Source of the DNA: Oscillospiraceae bacterium
GTDB lineage: Bacteria; Bacillota; Clostridia; Oscillospirales; Oscillospiraceae
Reading direction: 5' to 3'
Length of the DNA stretch: 64,000 bases
Assembly (NCBI GenBank): GCA_017465745.1
Contig: JAFTVM010000094.1
Location: 1 to 64,000, forward strand
Below the pieces are notes generated by a model. That model did no database searches and had not been told where the DNA came from. It saw nothing but the letters and a program-made list of their open reading frames with translations. Positions 34,265 to 44,095 of this stretch are shown here, piece by piece (the stretch's first letter is position 1; each line of letters starts with the position of its first letter). Made by a program: the position numbers and the translations under genes.

Positions 34265-37200
34265 GTGGTTGCCCTCCTGATCGCTCTGCTGGTGCCGACC
34301 ATGTATTTTTCGACCTTCACGATCTGCCTGGAGGCGATCTCGTCACCATCCAGCAGGCAGGTCACATAGACCAGAACGTTCTGCGCCTGCTCACCGATCC
34401 GGCCCAGTTTCTCGTCCAGCATCGTGCCCAGGCGTACATAGAAGGGCTCCAGGGGCAGGATCGCCTCCTGGCCCGCTTCGCCGCCACCCAGCAGCGTGTT
34501 CCCGTTCATTCCGAAGATGGTGTCGCCGTCCATAATTGCGCCGGTCTTATACCATGCAATTCCGAACTTCGGCACCTGGGGCGGATTTAGAGAGAACTTG
34601 CCGCTGATATACGGGTGGGGCATTTTCAGCTTCGGCAGGCTCCAGGAAAAGTTGAACGCGCCTCTGATCTTGCTGATCGCAGACTTCACCACGTTGATCG
34701 CGGAATTGATGGGGGTGCTGATCGCGTTCTTGATCGCGTTCCACGTGGCCGTAGTGGCCGACTTGATGCCGTTCCAGATAGACGACACTGTGGACTTCAC
34801 CGCATTGAACGCAGCGGAGACGGCGTTCCTGATCCCGTTGGCCACGGTATCAATGGCAGCTTTCACACCATTCCAGACGCTTGTGGTCGTGGTCTTCACG
34901 GTGTTCCAGGCGGCACTGGTGGCCGTGGTGATAGACGTCCAGATAGCAGAGACCACAGACCCGACCGCGTTCGCCGCGGCCGTTACGGCGGTCGTGATGC
35001 CGTTCCAGACGGTGGCGATCGTAGCCTTCACAGCGTTCCAGGCCGTGCCGGTGGCCGTGCTGATAGACGTCCAGATCGTGTTGATGAATCCGCTGATCGC
35101 GGTCAGCGCGGCGGTCAGGGTATCCTTCACGGCGGTGATCGCGGTGGAGACGGTGGTCTTGATTGCCTCCCACGCCGCCACGATGTACTCACCGCAGTTC
35201 TGCCAGATGAATTGCCAGGGCAGCGTGATCAGGCTGAAGGCAGCCTTCACCAGCTCGACGATGAACATGATCGCGACCTGGATCACGTTCTTGATCGTGG
35301 TGAAGACGTTGGAGACGGTCGTGCTGATCGCGGTCCAGATGTTGGTGAAGGTGGTCTTGATGTTGTTCAGCGCGGTACTGATCCACGTGGTGATAGACGT
35401 CCAGATGTTGGTGAAGAAGGTGCTGACGCCTTCCCACAGCTCCACAAAGAAGTCGCTGATCGCAGTCCACGCGGTGTTCCAGTCAGTGCCAAACCACCCC
35501 AGGACGACGTCGGCGATGCCCGTCAGCAGGTTCGCCGCGTTCTCTAAAAAGTCAACGATGTAATTCCAGACGGCCATGAACACGTCCTTCACCGCTTCCC
35601 ATGCGCCGTTCCAGTCACGTCGAAACGCGGCCATAAAGAAGTCGATGATGCCCAGGATCGCGTCGGTGGCGCCGGTTAAGATGTTGCTGACCTCCTGGAA
35701 GGCCCACTCGAAAACAGGGGCCAGGAAGTTGCACAGGGCATTCCATACAGCGCTCACCGCCGCGCTCACACTCTCGAAGGTAATGCCCAGGCCGTTCAGA
35801 CGTTCCTTAATGCCTTCAAAGAATCCGCCCAGGGTGGCCGTTATCTTATTCCAGATGCTCGTGATTGCCGTCCTGAACTCTTCGTTCGTGTTCCACAGGT
35901 GCATAAACGCCGCCACCAGGGCAGCGATCGCTGCGACGACGCCCGCGATCGCAAGGGTCGGCCCGCCCAGGGCGACCTTCACAGCCGTCAGGGCTGTCTT
36001 CATATTCTTGAAGGCGCTGACGACGTTCTTCACTGTCTTGATCGCTGCGGAAGTGCCCAGCAGCAGCGGTCCGATCGCTGCGACGACGCCCGCGATGGTG
36101 ACGATCGTCTTCTTCGTCCCCTCGTCTGCTTCGGAGAATTTCGTGGCCCACTCCTGGATCACTCCAACAACGTTTCTGATCGTCGGCATCAGAATATCGC
36201 CGATCTGGATCGCGATGCCCTCGATCGTGGACTTCAGGATCGTGATCTGGCCGGATAGGTTGTCCAGCCTGACCGCGCTGGCTTCTTCCGCCGCGCCGGT
36301 GCAATCGTAGATCGTGTCGGTCAGGTTCTGGAAGTCCTGGTCGCTGGCCGTGACGATAGCCGCCCAGCCGGACATGGCTTCCTTGCCGAAGATGGTGGAC
36401 AGCGCCGCCGCCTGCGTGGTCGCATCCAGGCTGCCCAGGGCAGACCGGACGTTCTGCATGGTCGCCATGAAGTCGACGCTGCCGTCGCTGGTGGTCTGCA
36501 CGCTGATCCCGTACTGCTTCATTGCTTCAGACATTGCCTTCGTAGGCTTGACTAGGTTGGACAGGCCGGAACGAAGGGCGGTGCCCGCGTTGCTGGCCTT
36601 GATGCCGGCGTTCGCCATCAGGCCTGTCGCCACGGCGGCGTCCTCGATGGAGATGCCCAGGGTGCCACAGACTGCGCCCGCATACTTGAAGGTTTCGCCC
36701 ATATCGGCGACGCTGGTATTCGACGCATTACCTGCCGCCACCAGGACGTCAGCAAATCGCGCGGATTCACCGGCGGCCATACCGAAGGACGTCAGGCCCT
36801 CGGTCAATATGCTGGACGTGGTCGCCAGGTCTTCACCGCTGGCCGCTGCCGCAGCCATGACGCCCTCGATACCGGCCAGCATATCCTCCGTCGTCCAGCC
36901 TGCCTGTGCCATGTACTCCATAGCAGCAGCCGCTTCAGACGCAGAGAACGCGGTCTTGGCGCCCATTTCCAGGGCCTTATCCCGCAGGGCGTCAAATTCG
37001 TCGCCAGTGGCGCCGGAAATAGCTTTCACATTGGACATACCGACGTCAAAGTCCGCCGTGGTCTTGACAGCAGCGGCACCCATTGCAACGACGGCGCCGG
37101 TGACGACCGTCAGCTTCTGGCCGACGTTGTCCATGGTCTCGGTGGCCTTGTCTGCCTTCTTCGTCCATTCATCCCAGGCGGCGTTTTTCAGTTCCTCGTT

Positions 37201-37707
37201 GGTCTTCTTCAGCTCCGCCCGCATTTCCACCAGGGCCTGCTCGCTCTTATTGGTTGCGACCTTCTGCTTCGACAGGCTGGCCTCGCACTTTTCGACCTGG
37301 CCCGCAGCCGTCTTTTCTTCCGCGACCAGTTCAGCCAGGCGCTGCTTCAGCTTCTTTGTCTCGTCACTATTTTCTCCGGTGGCATCAGATGCTTGTTTCA
37401 GTGCTTCGCGCGTATCCTCGATTTTCTCCTGAAGCCTGCTCTGTTCTACTCTCCACTTGTTCAGGTGATTTGTCAGTTCCACCTGGCGGTTCTTGTTAAG
37501 CTCCACAACCTTCGTCTGCTGGCTGATCTGGGCCTCCAGGCCGCTAACCTTTGCCCGCAGCTGATCCTGGGCAGACCCGAACAACTTGGCCTGGGTGGTT
37601 GCCAGGCTGGTCTCGCTTGCCAATTCCTTCATGGACTGCACGGCCTTTTTCATATCCCGCTGGAAGGCGCTGCTGTCGGAATTGATCTTCACGCTTGCCT
37701 TTGACAT
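34261..37707 (-). CDS. Tail tape measure protein (TP901 type)
   Basis: A 1148-residue protein. Residues 1-190 are a coiled coil (KLFGSAQDQLRAKVSGLEAQ). Residues about 200-530 match the TP901 tape-measure core (AFSASEAAAAMEYMAQAGWT, FKYAGAVCGTLGISIEDAAV). Several hydrophobic helices follow near residues 560-650. Residues 700-1010 have short repeats with VWNGI/IWTSI and T-rich linkers. Length corresponds to a tail of roughly 170 nm by the usual 0.15 nm per residue. Confidence 0.9.
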   Translation of the reverse strand: MSKASVKINSDSSAFQRDMKKAVQSMKELASETSLATTQAKLFGSAQDQLRAKVSGLEAQISQQTKVVELNKNRQVELTNHLNKWRVEQSRLQEKIEDTREALKQASDATGENSDETKKLKQRLAELVAEEKTAAGQVEKCEASLSKQKVATNKSEQALVEMRAELKKTNEELKNAAWDEWTKKADKATETMDNVGQKLTVVTGAVVAMGAAAVKTTADFDVGMSNVKAISGATGDEFDALRDKALEMGAKTAFSASEAAAAMEYMAQAGWTTEDMLAGIEGVMAAAAASGEDLATTSSILTEGLTSFGMAAGESARFADVLVAAGNASNTSVADMGETFKYAGAVCGTLGISIEDAAVATGLMANAGIKASNAGTALRSGLSNLVKPTKAMSEAMKQYGISVQTTSDGSVDFMATMQNVRSALGSLDATTQAAALSTIFGKEAMSGWAAIVTASDQDFQNLTDTIYDCTGAAEEASAVRLDNLSGQITILKSTIEGIAIQIGDILMPTIRNVVGVIQEWATKFSEADEGTKKTIVTIAGVVAAIGPLLLGTSAAIKTVKNVVSAFKNMKTALTAVKVALGGPTLAIAGVVAAIAALVAAFMHLWNTNEEFRTAITSIWNKITATLGGFFEGIKERLNGLGITFESVSAAVSAVWNALCNFLAPVFEWAFQEVSNILTGATDAILGIIDFFMAAFRRDWNGAWEAVKDVFMAVWNYIVDFLENAANLLTGIADVVLGWFGTDWNTAWTAISDFFVELWEGVSTFFTNIWTSITTWISTALNNIKTTFTNIWTAISTTVSNVFTTIKNVIQVAIMFIVELVKAAFSLITLPWQFIWQNCGEYIVAAWEAIKTTVSTAITAVKDTLTAALTAISGFINTIWTSISTATGTAWNAVKATIATVWNGITTAVTAAANAVGSVVSAIWTSITTATSAAWNTVKTTTTSVWNGVKAAIDTVANGIRNAVSAAFNAVKSTVSSIWNGIKSATTATWNAIKNAISTPINSAINVVKSAISKIRGAFNFSWSLPKLKMPHPYISGKFSLNPPQVPKFGIAWYKTGAIMDGDTIFGMNGNTLLGGGEAGQEAILPLEPFYVRLGTMLDEKLGRIGEQAQNVLVYVTCLLDGDEIASRQIVKVEKYMVGTSRAIRRATT

Positions 37708-37711
37708 TGTT

Positions 37712-38236
37712 CTAGCCTCCCTTCTGCTCTGGCTGGTGGTCGATTTCCCAGCGCAGATGCTCTAATAATGGCATCAGTTCCTCCTTCATGGTGTCGGTGT
37801 AGGACTGGCGCATTATCTTGATAGCCGCTTGCGTCACGGCTTCGATGTTTTCCAGGCACGTGTCCCAGACGTTGATCGCGTCCAGTTCGTTGTAGCCGTT
37901 TTCCTCGTCGTATTCATCGAATACGCTGGCCTCCCGCTCCACGGGAGGCTCAGTCGACAAAACGGAGAATTTCGGCAGCACGACCTCTTGCATGACAAAA
38001 TGCAGGGCTTTGATCACCGTCAGGACTTCGGCGACGGCTGCGTGGATCACTTCTGCCGGGCGAAGGCCTCCGAACAGCTCCGGCAGCAGCCGGGACGCCA
38101 TTCTCAGAACGGCCTGGACGCTGTCAGCTGTTTCGCGCATTGCCTTCACATAACGCTTTGCCTGCTGCACGGTGATCTTGTCCATCATGCAGCAGGCGGT
38201 TCCGTTCCGGGTTGTGATCTGCTGGTCGTCGATCAC
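37712..38236 (-). CDS. Tail assembly chaperone, frameshift extension (gpT-like)
   Basis: The 174-codon frame lies in the -1 frame relative to the upstream 109-residue gene and has only a GTG start with no ribosome binding site. It is more likely read by -1 frameshifting at A-AAT-TTT (minus strand, 38254-38248), which joins ENF to YTWHVIDDQQ. The fusion protein would be about 283 residues, like gpGT of long-tailed phages. The helical content (VQQAKRYVKAMRETADSV) fits a chaperone for the tape measure protein. Confidence 0.7.
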   Translation of the reverse strand: MIDDQQITTRNGTACCMMDKITVQQAKRYVKAMRETADSVQAVLRMASRLLPELFGGLRPAEVIHAAVAEVLTVIKALHFVMQEVVLPKFSVLSTEPPVEREASVFDEYDEENGYNELDAINVWDTCLENIEAVTQAAIKIMRQSYTDTMKEELMPLLEHLRWEIDHQPEQKGG

Positions 38237-38562
38237 GTGCCAGGTGTAAAATTTTCCTTCATAACCGTGATGGAATCATTCACCTGATTCATCAGCACGG
38301 TCTCGATCATGGAGAAGTGGACGATCACTTCGCCGGGGGTCAGGCCCTCATCGCCCAGCAGTTCCTCGCGGGTGAACTTGCCGCCGTACAGGCTTACCAG
38401 CTGATCAGCCATGGCATAGAAGTCCTTACGGGTATACAGCTGGTGGGTCTCTGCGGCGATGGGTTCGCGGACGTCGCAATACTCCAGGTACTGCGCCGTG
38501 GTGATCTTGGGCAGGTCGTAGGTCACGCCCGCCACGGTAATCTGCGCGTTAAAATCTGCCAT
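38233..38562 (-). CDS. Tail assembly chaperone, short form (gpG-like)
   Basis: A 109-residue protein immediately upstream of the tape measure module. FNAQITVAGVTYDLPKITTA is typical of short tail chaperones. The slippery sequence is at codons 103-105, close to its stop. Confidence 0.75.
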   Translation of the reverse strand: MADFNAQITVAGVTYDLPKITTAQYLEYCDVREPIAAETHQLYTRKDFYAMADQLVSLYGGKFTREELLGDEGLTPGEVIVHFSMIETVLMNQVNDSITVMKENFTPGT

Positions 38563-38585
38563 TGTTCACGGTCTCCTTCTCTGGA

Positions 38586-39269
38586 TCAGGTGGTGGTGCC
38601 TGCGTCAGCCTGGGCGGCTTCGGTGGCGCTGTATTCCTGGACCTGCTCGAACCACTTCTTAATGGCTGCGGCCGCCTGGGTGGCGTCTGCTGCCAGGTTG
38701 GATTCATCCACACGAATACGCACCAGGTGCTTCTCTTCGGGGTTGCCGGTGCTGGCGTTGGGCAGGGTGTCGGTCTTGGCGCGCTCATAGAAGGACGCCT
38801 TGATGGTCGCGGTCTTGTGGTTCTTCTTCTCGCCGATGGTCTCGTATTCCTCGTCCTGGCCCTGGTCGAACTTGCCGACGTAGTACCAGACGAACTCATA
38901 CTTGCCGTTCAGCTGCTTGACGCGGTAGCCCAGGGCCAGCTCTTCGGGGTTGTCCTCGGCAGCTTCCAGCAGGTAGCCGTTCTGATAGAGGCGTGCCCAC
39001 AGCAGGGCGCGATCCTGGGGTGCCAGAGTGTTGACCTCCAGCTCGACTGCGGTGCCCTGGTAATTGCTCACAATTTCCTCGGTGCCGTCGTCGCTGTAAA
39101 TCTTCTCGGTGGTGTAGCTATCAGTGATCTTCGCGTTGATCGCGCGGGCGAACTTCACAGGGGTGCCCGCGGTGTAGCCGGTGGCGTCATTCTTAGTGAC
39201 CTTTGCGAGATAAAGGTCGCGCAGGCCACAGCGTCTGGAGCGCGTGACGGTCTGGGTGGTATCACTCAT
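38586..39269 (-). CDS. Major tail protein
   Basis: A 227-residue phi13/TP901-type major tail tube protein. GLRDLYLAKVTKNDATGYTA is the usual N-terminal strand pair. ALGYRVKQLNGKYEFVWYYV and the short GKFDQGQDEEYET loop are also typical. It has a Thr-rich C-terminus. It overlaps the tail terminator gene by 4 bases. Confidence 0.85.
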   Translation of the reverse strand: MSDTTQTVTRSRRCGLRDLYLAKVTKNDATGYTAGTPVKFARAINAKITDSYTTEKIYSDDGTEEIVSNYQGTAVELEVNTLAPQDRALLWARLYQNGYLLEAAEDNPEELALGYRVKQLNGKYEFVWYYVGKFDQGQDEEYETIGEKKNHKTATIKASFYERAKTDTLPNASTGNPEEKHLVRIRVDESNLAADATQAAAAIKKWFEQVQEYSATEAAQADAGTTT

Positions 39270-39619
39270 TCTTCGATTTCCTCCTTGTCATAGTGGAAGC
39301 GCTGGGGCTTCACGCAGATGCCCCCGTCGCTCTGTGTGTCGTCCTGGTCTCCACCCGTCCAGGTGAAGCCAGCGGCGACCATTAACTTTTTGATTCTCCG
39401 GGCCAGGGCGACCTCGTCCTGGGCGGAGAAGATCGTGACCTGGACGTCGCCGCCGATCACGTCGTTCTCGTCGTCGCTGTGGGCTTCCGGGCTTGTGCCC
39501 AGGTTCCACAGGGTGACGTGGGTCTTGTGGATGTTTTCGTCGTACCAGCCCTGCTGGACGGTGATACCGTCCGCAGCAATAGGGGCCAGGGCGTCCGCTG
39601 CAAGCTTGATAATATCCAC
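39266..39619 (-). CDS. Tail terminator / completion protein
   Basis: A 117-residue protein between the gp10-like protein and the major tail protein. HVTLWNLGTSPEAHSDDEND and VQVTIFSAQDEVALARRIKK fit tail terminator folds. Called mostly by position. Confidence 0.65.
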   Translation of the reverse strand: MDIIKLAADALAPIAADGITVQQGWYDENIHKTHVTLWNLGTSPEAHSDDENDVIGGDVQVTIFSAQDEVALARRIKKLMVAAGFTWTGGDQDDTQSDGGICVKPQRFHYDKEEIEE

Positions 39620-39622
39620 GGG

Positions 39623-40066
39623 TTAGCCTCCTAACTTCCGGGCCAGTAGGGCCTCGTATTCTCCCTTCGCGATCTCAGCGATCCGGCCCTGGGTCTCTTT
39701 GATCGCGACCTCGATGAAGTCGCGGGGCGGCATTTTCCATGTGCCCCACTCCACGAACTTCATGTAGAAATATTCCGAAGAATCGCCCAGCTGCCAGCCG
39801 ACCTCGGCCCACGCCTGGGTCCCGCGCGTGCTGATCTTACTGATCGGCACGTTCTCCTTCGCGTGGCCGCCCGGTCTATACCCTTCCTTGCCGGACTTGG
39901 AATTATCGGCGCTGACCGGGATACGCCTTTGCATGGCTTCTTTGACGATCGGGATGCTGCGTTCGACGATCCGCTTGTTCGCCGCCCTCTGCTCCTTTTC
40001 AGCTGCACATTCTTCCAGGGCCTTCAGCGTTTCCTCCAGCCCGGAAAAATCCAGGTATATCTTCAT
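39623..40066 (-). CDS. HK97 gp10-like head-tail protein
   Basis: A 147-residue protein with the typical central motif YFYMKFVEWGTWKMPPRDFI and the C-terminal helix. Expected to act at the head-tail junction. Confidence 0.8.
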   Translation of the reverse strand: MKIYLDFSGLEETLKALEECAAEKEQRAANKRIVERSIPIVKEAMQRRIPVSADNSKSGKEGYRPGGHAKENVPISKISTRGTQAWAEVGWQLGDSSEYFYMKFVEWGTWKMPPRDFIEVAIKETQGRIAEIAKGEYEALLARKLGG

Positions 40067-40071
40067 AGCGA

Positions 40072-40392
40072 TCAGTCCGTTCTCGATGCCAGAATCCGCA
40101 CCCAGCCCGCGCGGCGGCGGGACGGGTCGGAACTGTTCAGGGTGTAGGGCTTGCCCTTGTAGATCACCCGGTGCTTCTTCAGGTCGTCCAGGATTTCCTG
40201 GACCTGGCGGCAGGCCCTGACCTCCAGCGTGATCGCATTGGTCAGGGCGCGGTTATGTACGTCGGTCTGTTCCTTGACAGACAGGGCCGGGAGATCGGCC
40301 CAGGTGCCGTAAAACAGCACCCAGGTCTCAACCTTGCGGCCTTCCACGATCTCATTCTTCTTGCGCTCGAACGTTACGCGGGCACTATCCAT
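40072..40392 (-). CDS. Head-tail joining protein
   Basis: A 106-residue protein starting MDSARVTFERK, overlapping the connector gene end by 8 bases. The beta-rich pattern (ITLEVRACRQ, HRVIYKGKPYTLNS) fits SPP1 gp16/phage head-tail joining proteins. Confidence 0.7.
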   Translation of the reverse strand: MDSARVTFERKKNEIVEGRKVETWVLFYGTWADLPALSVKEQTDVHNRALTNAITLEVRACRQVQEILDDLKKHRVIYKGKPYTLNSSDPSRRRAGWVRILASRTD

Positions 40393-40693
40393 CGGTCTGC
40401 ACCGCCTTCGGTTCATAGATTTCGGACAGCAGCATGGACGACGCTGCGATCTTCAGCTGCTGCTTCTCCTTGCCGTACTTCTCCCGATCGTCATACAGGT
40501 CTTTGACGGACTTGAACAGAATGATCTTCTGACGGCCCGTCATGGCGTCAGCGTTGAAGCCAGGGATCACTTCGCCCATACTCTCCACAACGGCATCGAC
40601 CATGATCTCCACCAGGTCGTCGTCGTCGGTGTAGTCGATCCGGGCGTACTTCTTAGTCAACGCCGTCAGCTTTGCCAGGGTGTCAGCAGTCAT
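40385..40693 (-). CDS. Head-tail connector (gp6/gp15-like)
   Basis: A 102-residue helical protein. YDDREKYGKEKQQLKIAASS near the C-terminus is typical of DNA-packaging head-tail connectors. It is located right after the capsid gene. Confidence 0.75.
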   Translation of the reverse strand: MTADTLAKLTALTKKYARIDYTDDDDLVEIMVDAVVESMGEVIPGFNADAMTGRQKIILFKSVKDLYDDREKYGKEKQQLKIAASSMLLSEIYEPKAVQTDG

Positions 40694-40707
40694 TGATCAG
40701 CCTCCGA

Positions 40708-41961
40708 TCAGCCCGCGGTGGCGATGGTGATCTTGCCCAGGACGACGGCAGCGGTGTCCACGGGCTGGACGTCGAAGCGGTCGCGGACCTTCAGGCCGGT
40801 CTTATCCTTGACCCACAGGTCACCGGCGGTAGTGGAAATGTCCAGGCTGATCACCTTGCGGTCGAACAGGGTGACGGCCTCCTTCAGGTCGCCGCAATAG
40901 ACGGGAACAACGGTGGCGTTGTCGCCGGTCTCGTTCTTCAGGACCTTGTTGGACAGCTTGATGATGGGATACTCACCGAACAGCAGCTTCTTCGTCTTCT
41001 GGGTGGGATCGGGCTGAATGATGTAGTTGCCGTCCTTGTCCTTCAGCTTGTCCAGGAAGTTGAAGCCGGTCTGGTTGGTGTAGACGGCGGCACCCTGGGC
41101 GATCGCGGGGTCCAGGACGATGTTGAAGATGTCCTTCAGATCATCGATGGATTCGATCGCGTAGGAAGTATCGCCGACGCAGGTCTTCATGGCGGCCAGA
41201 ATCTTCGCGTTTCTGGTGGCGCGGGACTTCTTGGCGATCCACTTCTTCAGGTAGGCCAGGATGTTCTCCGCGGTGTCCTCCAGCAGTTCCGCGGTGACCT
41301 TCAGGATGCCGCCGAACTTCTTGATCTTGTAGCTGATAGTCTTCAGCTTGGGGGTATCCTGTTCCTGGAAGTCGTCGCCTTCCTCGATTTCGGGCCACTC
41401 GGTGCTGTCGGCGTCGATCTCGATCACGCGGGAGCCGGTCTTGGTGCTGACGTTCTCGACGTTGACGTAGTTCTCCAGGTTGTCAGCGGCTGCGCGGCGC
41501 AGTTCGTTGATCTGGGTGGAAATGTCCTGGGGGACGGTCAGACCGCCGTCTTCGCCCTCGTCCTCGCCGGGGGTGCCCTCGACCATTTCGGCGCGCAGCT
41601 CTGCGTCGCGCTTCAGGATGGCGGCAGCCTCTGCGGGTGCCTTCTTGCCCTTCAGGCGGGCGCGGATAGCAGCGACCAGGGCGTTGCCGACCTGCTTGGC
41701 GGTGGGGGCGACAGGGTCGCCGTCGGGATCACCAGCGCCTGCGGGCTTCACAGCGCCGGGGACGCCGTCACCGTCGCCATCGTCGCCGTCACCGTTGGCG
41801 TCCTCGTCCAGATCGTACAGCAGATTGAACTTTTTCTGATCGGCGGCCAGCAGCTTCTTCTCGGCTTCGGCCTCGTCCAGCTGGTCGTTCTCGACCAGGG
41901 TCTTGATCTTCGCCTTGCGGGCGTTGATTGCATCCAGCAGTTTCTTCAGGTTTTTCTTCAT
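40708..41961 (-). CDS. HK97-type major capsid protein
   Basis: A 417-residue capsid protein. Residues 1-125 form a coiled-coil delta domain with an acidic linker (DLDEDANGDGDDGDGDGVPG). The HK97 fold follows (GGLTVPQDISTQINELRRAA, GEYPIIKLSN, VVPVYCGDLKEAVTLFDRKV). The delta domain is probably removed by the upstream ClpP-type protease. AAAGGAGG precedes the start. Confidence 0.9.
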   Translation of the reverse strand: MKKNLKKLLDAINARKAKIKTLVENDQLDEAEAEKKLLAADQKKFNLLYDLDEDANGDGDDGDGDGVPGAVKPAGAGDPDGDPVAPTAKQVGNALVAAIRARLKGKKAPAEAAAILKRDAELRAEMVEGTPGEDEGEDGGLTVPQDISTQINELRRAAADNLENYVNVENVSTKTGSRVIEIDADSTEWPEIEEGDDFQEQDTPKLKTISYKIKKFGGILKVTAELLEDTAENILAYLKKWIAKKSRATRNAKILAAMKTCVGDTSYAIESIDDLKDIFNIVLDPAIAQGAAVYTNQTGFNFLDKLKDKDGNYIIQPDPTQKTKKLLFGEYPIIKLSNKVLKNETGDNATVVPVYCGDLKEAVTLFDRKVISLDISTTAGDLWVKDKTGLKVRDRFDVQPVDTAAVVLGKITIATAG

Positions 41962-41979
41962 TTGGTTTTTCCTCCTTTG

Positions 41980-42744
41980 TTAAGTGCCGTACTGGTACAG
42001 ATCGTCCAGCAGGGCCTTTGCGCGCTTCTTGCGGTTCTCCTTCTCGGTTTCGGCCTGTTTCAGGTCGTCCGGCAGGTTCTTGTAGCTGCCGAACAAGGCG
42101 CTGGCGGCTGCCGCAGCAGCCGGGGCTTCCTTTGTTCCCAGCTCGAAATACTCCGCGGCCTTTTCGCCACGAAGCCAGGTTTCAGCGGACAGCAGATCCG
42201 CCACCTGTTCACGGGTCACGCCCTCGCGGGCCTTCCCCATGTAGACGTCCAGCATGGACTCCTTCGCGTTGTCCAGCTGATCAGCGACGTCACGAAGGTC
42301 GCGGGAGTTGCCCGCGGTGTACGTCCAGGGGTCATGCACCATGATCTGGGCGCCGGTGTTGACCACGATCTCGTCGCAGCCCATCAGGATCACGGACGCA
42401 ATGGACGCGGCCATGCCGTCGACCTGGCCGGTCTTCTTGCCCGTGTGGCGCTTCAGGACGCTATGGATCGCCAGGCCCGCGAACACGTCGCCGCCGGGGC
42501 TGTTGAAGTAGATCGTCACGGGGGCGTTCGGATTCAGACCGTTGACGAAGTCGGCGATCGCCTGGGGGCAATGGCCGCCGAAATACGCAGCGGTCAGTTC
42601 ATCGTCGACGATGTCGCCGTACAGGTACAGCTCCGCGCCGGTCTCCGTGGCCTTCATGTCGATATAGCCGCGGGCTTCGATCTTCCCCTGCCGGGTTGCC
42701 TTCATGTCGTAGCGCTTAGTCTTCAGATTCTTCATCTTCTTCAC
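41980..42744 (-). CDS. ClpP-type prohead protease
   Basis: A 254-residue serine protease. VTIYFNSPGGDVFAGLAIHS, catalytic Ser in GMAASIASVILM and His in GAQIMVHDPWTY are the ClpP triad positions. The C-terminal helix is charged. The start is GTG 42744 or an in-frame ATG 9 bases later. It overlaps the portal gene. It should mature the capsid. Confidence 0.88.
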   Translation of the reverse strand: MKKMKNLKTKRYDMKATRQGKIEARGYIDMKATETGAELYLYGDIVDDELTAAYFGGHCPQAIADFVNGLNPNAPVTIYFNSPGGDVFAGLAIHSVLKRHTGKKTGQVDGMAASIASVILMGCDEIVVNTGAQIMVHDPWTYTAGNSRDLRDVADQLDNAKESMLDVYMGKAREGVTREQVADLLSAETWLRGEKAAEYFELGTKEAPAAAAAASALFGSYKNLPDDLKQAETEKENRKKRAKALLDDLYQYGT

Positions 42745-44095
42745 CCCCTTCCTGGTCGTCTTCTTCTCCCTCGTCGTCCTGGGGCGGTTCCGCCGCGGGC
42801 TGTTGCCCGACGGTAGCCGTGCCGGTCTTGTTCGCGGCGACGTCCAGCGGGATCATGGTGCCATTCACCAGCGGGCGGTCGCCATATTCGACGCCTTCCA
42901 TGTCCAGGTAGGCGCGGGATTCGTTGATCAGGTAGATGCCGTTCTTCGTGTAGCCGGTCATGACCTCCATCTGGGTCTTGCTGTCTGTACGCAGCAGGGC
43001 CTTCTCGTTGATCTTGACGTACTCGCCCCGCTCCAGAAGTTCAATGCCCAGGATTTTGTACCCGGTTTCTTCTTCGTACTGTTTCAGCACGAACAGCATG
43101 GTCTCGGTCAGGAAGGACAGCTGCTGCATTTCGCTGTTGCTGTAGCTGCTCTTTTCGTAGTCGTTGATCTGATTGGGCTTGACGCCGAAGGCTCCGGCGA
43201 TTTGCAGGGCGGAGTATTTCCGCAACTCGAAGAACTGCGCGTCGGTCAGTTTGATGTCCAGGGGCGTCAGCTTCATGCCCAGGGGCACCGGCATGATCCG
43301 GCCCGTGTTCTTGACGCCGTTGCCGAAGTCCTCGAAGGCTTCGCGCAGGGCTTCCTTCGCCTCCTGGGACATTGTGCCGGTGTATTCCAGGGTCGCCTTC
43401 GCGGTCATGCCCTGTTCGTATAGCTTGTTCATGTAGCCCTGGCCGCTCTTGGCGCCCATGACCGTCTCGCGAAGAATATCCTGTACCGGCATACCGGTCA
43501 GGCCGTTCAGGGTGTGGGACGTCTTCACGTGGATCACGTCCTCGCTGCGGAAGATGTACTTCTTCCCGCTGTACGGGTCGGTGTACCAGTACCAGACGTT
43601 ACCGGCACCCGCGAAAATTCCCGCGTCGTCCACCAGTACCTGCACGCAGTTCGACGGCATGATCCACAGGTTTTTGATCTCGTAGGTGCCGCCGTATTTC
43701 ATCCGACGGAAGCGCCGCTCGATGTAGACGTAGCCGTTGCCGAAGTGGTTCCGGTTCATTTCCACCGTCGCCCAGAACGTGGTCGGCGTCATGAACGGGT
43801 TCGGGCGATACCTCAGCACGCGGTTCACGTCCTTCCGTCTGCTGTCTGCGACGCCGTTCTTGCTCCGCTTGTAGACCTTCCAGGGCAGCTTGCCCAGGGT
43901 CTCCGCCAGGGTCTTCATGCAGGTGAAATACGTGATTTCAGACCATACGCCGCGGCGTTTTCCGCTGCGGTTCAGCCATTCCACCAGGGTCTCACCGCTC
44001 ATGCTGGCGACGTTTTCGGTGCCGTTGTAGGCCCTCCGGCCGTTCAGCCAGGGGAATCTGGCGCGCAGATTTCTAAAAAATTCGCCTATTTTCAT
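42716..44095 (-). CDS. Portal protein (HK97 family)
   Basis: A 459-residue portal. VWSEITYFTCMKTLAETLGK, RPNPFMTPTTFWATVEMNRN and FGVKPNQINDYEKSSYSNSE are typical. The C-terminal acidic tail overlaps the protease gene. It forms the dodecameric DNA entry ring. Overlaps the terminase stop by 4 bases. Confidence 0.9.
   Translation of the reverse strand: MKIGEFFRNLRARFPWLNGRRAYNGTENVASMSGETLVEWLNRSGKRRGVWSEITYFTCMKTLAETLGKLPWKVYKRSKNGVADSRRKDVNRVLRYRPNPFMTPTTFWATVEMNRNHFGNGYVYIERRFRRMKYGGTYEIKNLWIMPSNCVQVLVDDAGIFAGAGNVWYWYTDPYSGKKYIFRSEDVIHVKTSHTLNGLTGMPVQDILRETVMGAKSGQGYMNKLYEQGMTAKATLEYTGTMSQEAKEALREAFEDFGNGVKNTGRIMPVPLGMKLTPLDIKLTDAQFFELRKYSALQIAGAFGVKPNQINDYEKSSYSNSEMQQLSFLTETMLFVLKQYEEETGYKILGIELLERGEYVKINEKALLRTDSKTQMEVMTGYTKNGIYLINESRAYLDMEGVEYGDRPLVNGTMIPLDVAANKTGTATVGQQPAAEPPQDDEGEEDDQEGGEEDEESED

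Noticed and set aside
34700..35600. Tandem repeats in the tape measure gene as a possible regulatory repeat array
   Set aside because: They follow codon periodicity and encode VWNGI/IWTSI-type repeats usual for tape measure proteins.
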